From Hyphomicrobium sp. (lineage in GTDB: Bacteria > Pseudomonadota > Alphaproteobacteria > Rhizobiales > Hyphomicrobiaceae), in NCBI GenBank assembly GCA_025351425.1, contig JANXVY010000100.1, positions 1 to 52,672 of the forward strand: a stretch of DNA of 52,672 bases, given 5' to 3'. Of the stretch, positions 51,432 to 52,672 are shown piece after piece (positions within the stretch are counted from its first letter, which is position 1; every line of letters starts with the position of its first letter). The notes beneath the pieces were generated by a model, which had not been told where the DNA came from, searched no databases, and saw only the letters and a list, made by a program, of their open reading frames with translations. The position numbers were made by a program, and so were the translations under genes.

Positions 51432-52672
51432 ATGGGATACTATGGCGGCCCGTCCATCGGGCGAAGTGGATTTTATAAACCGGCGTCTTTATTGCCGTTT
51501 GCGTCTGACGTTGCCGCGTATTGGCGCATGGACGCTCTGGCCGCAAGCGGGGGCAGCCTCGCGCTGTCGGGGTCGAATGTGTCGGCGGTCAACGATATCG
51601 TTGGAAAAGCCGCAGCACTCACCCCCACGGGAACGCTGGCCTATAATGCCGCCGCTGGCGACACGACGGGGCTTGGCGGCTTTGTCAACTTCTCGGATGG
51701 GGCCAGTTACCTGAACCTTCCGGCCGGGTTCAGCGTCGACAAGCGCAACTTCTCGGCCTTCGTGTGGTGGCGCAAGAACAACAACGCCCAGGTCAACTAC
51801 AACGCGCTGCTGATGATGCCATCCACGGCAGCCAATCTGGCGATGATCCTCGATAACGCCTACACTCAACAGCTGTGGGACAACGTCTCGCCAACAGACA
51901 CGACGTTCGGCAGCTGCTACAGCATGCATTGCTCGGACATGACGGGTGCTGCCGCGAATTTCTACTCGGGTACGGGGTCGAGCCTTTACACCAAGGGGGC
52001 AGCGCTTGCCGCCGGCTCCGTCGCAGGCGGCCGGATCGGGCTATGGACGGGGACGAGCTTCCCACTCTATGCCAGCGTCAAGTGCGTGCTGTTTTACAGC
52101 CGCGCCTTAACGCTGGCCGAGCGGACGCAAGTCCTCGCCTGGGGCCAAGCGCAGTTCGGGGCCGTGTCTTCGACCTGCCAAGTCTTCCATGAATTTACGG
52201 GCGATAGCCGCGTATTCGGCGTTGGCACGACCAGTTCGGACGACTATTCCTTCCCATCGCAATATGCCCGCTTGCATACGTCCACGCCCAAATTCTACCA
52301 GGACGGCTCCGGCGGCGACACGATCCAGGCTAACACGGCCATGACCCGTCAGATTGCGCGGCTCAACAACAACACCGGGTATGCATCACGGGTGCTGTGG
52401 ATCGCTTACGGCATCAACGATATTACGGCAGGCCGGACGGATACGCAGATCATCGCCGATCACGGAACCGCGATCACCAACGCACGGGCGGGCGCTGCCG
52501 GGGTTAAGATCATCGTGCCAACTGTCATGAGCAAATCGGGCCTCAACACGACACAGCAAACGTATCTTGCTAGTGTCAACTCGTGGATCAAAAATACTGC
52601 GCCCGTGGATGCGGTCGTGGACTTCGCCACTGTGCTGCCGGACCCGGCGAACACGACCAACTTCAATGCCGA
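51432..52672 (+). CDS. Lectin-like plus SGNH-hydrolase-like protein of the spike module (cut by window edge)
   Basis: The frame stays open from ATG 51432 to the end of the window (413 codons). GGGAGG seven bases upstream decides the start. Residues about 25-240 look like a concanavalin/LamG domain (AYWRMDALAASGGSLALSG, then GFVNFSDGASYLNLPAGFSV and LFYSRALTLAERTQVLAWGQ). From about 250 an SGNH/GDSL-type hydrolase starts: GDS at residue 257 (FTGDSRVFGVG) and the oxyanion block GINDI at 327-331. The final His block lies beyond the edge. A spike tip that binds and deacylates a surface glycan is inferred. Confidence 0.75.
   Translation, partial: MGYYGGPSIGRSGFYKPASLLPFASDVAAYWRMDALAASGGSLALSGSNVSAVNDIVGKAAALTPTGTLAYNAAAGDTTGLGGFVNFSDGASYLNLPAGFSVDKRNFSAFVWWRKNNNAQVNYNALLMMPSTAANLAMILDNAYTQQLWDNVSPTDTTFGSCYSMHCSDMTGAAANFYSGTGSSLYTKGAALAAGSVAGGRIGLWTGTSFPLYASVKCVLFYSRALTLAERTQVLAWGQAQFGAVSSTCQVFHEFTGDSRVFGVGTTSSDDYSFPSQYARLHTSTPKFYQDGSGGDTIQANTAMTRQIARLNNNTGYASRVLWIAYGINDITAGRTDTQIIADHGTAITNARAGAAGVKIIVPTVMSKSGLNTTQQTYLASVNSWIKNTAPVDAVVDFATVLPDPANTTNFNA

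Overview
The window (about 52.7 kb, high GC, dense coding on both strands) looks like chromosomal DNA of an alphaproteobacterium, most likely from the Hyphomicrobiales (Rhizobiales). The taxonomic hints are an NdvA-type cyclic glucan exporter, a TakP-like TRAP transporter, an Mrp protein carrying a DUF971 tail, a DUF4287 protein, and a spike-base protein of the Rcc01079 (Rhodobacter gene transfer agent) family. No rRNA, tRNA or CRISPR array was seen. Most genes are ordinary housekeeping or envelope genes with good start signals and many 4-bp ATGA overlaps.

Layout. 1-137: tail of an IS5-type transposase. 168-6824: a small secreted protein, then a TetR-RND efflux operon (regulator, adaptor, pump) with a palindromic operator, then a DUF533 protein with internal repeats and a strong terminator. 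6906-10022 (-): DevB/MacA-like export system (permease, ATPase, membrane fusion protein). 10356-15124: a DUF2147 protein, a sodium/solute symporter, a 600-residue membrane protein of unknown function and two small membrane proteins. 15168-19922: fused PabB-PabC folate enzyme overlapping a GT39 glycosyltransferase, a divergent GT2 glycosyltransferase and a small membrane protein. 20155-23125: COG1233 flavoprotein, a glyoxalase-fold protein, a flavin reductase-like protein and ArfB ribosome rescue factor. 23188-24276 (-): a DUF937 protein. 24557-30437: a complete pyruvate dehydrogenase operon aceE-aceF-lpd, in which E3 carries its own lipoyl domain.

30555-40854: DUF4337 protein, periplasmic beta-glucosidase, GTP cyclohydrolase II-like RibA, NdvA-like glucan exporter, YfhO-like protein, RibD-type reductase, cytochrome b561 and FdhD. 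41074-45917: TRAP substrate-binding protein on + and its two permease subunits on -, separated by DoxX and DUF4287 genes and a gene-poor patch. 46073-47629: Mrp/ApbC Fe-S carrier. 47787-49240 (-): histidine kinase with a receiver-only response regulator.

49615-52672: the most unusual part. A four-gene, tightly packed virion-like module runs off the right edge: an Rcc01079-type spike base, a 45-residue protein, a repeat-rich fibre-like protein, and a protein with a lectin-like N-terminus followed by an SGNH-hydrolase-like domain. It may be a head or tail spike cassette of a gene transfer agent or prophage whose enzymatic tip acts on a surface glycan. The assignment to a particle, and any link to the neighbouring two-component genes, is inference.
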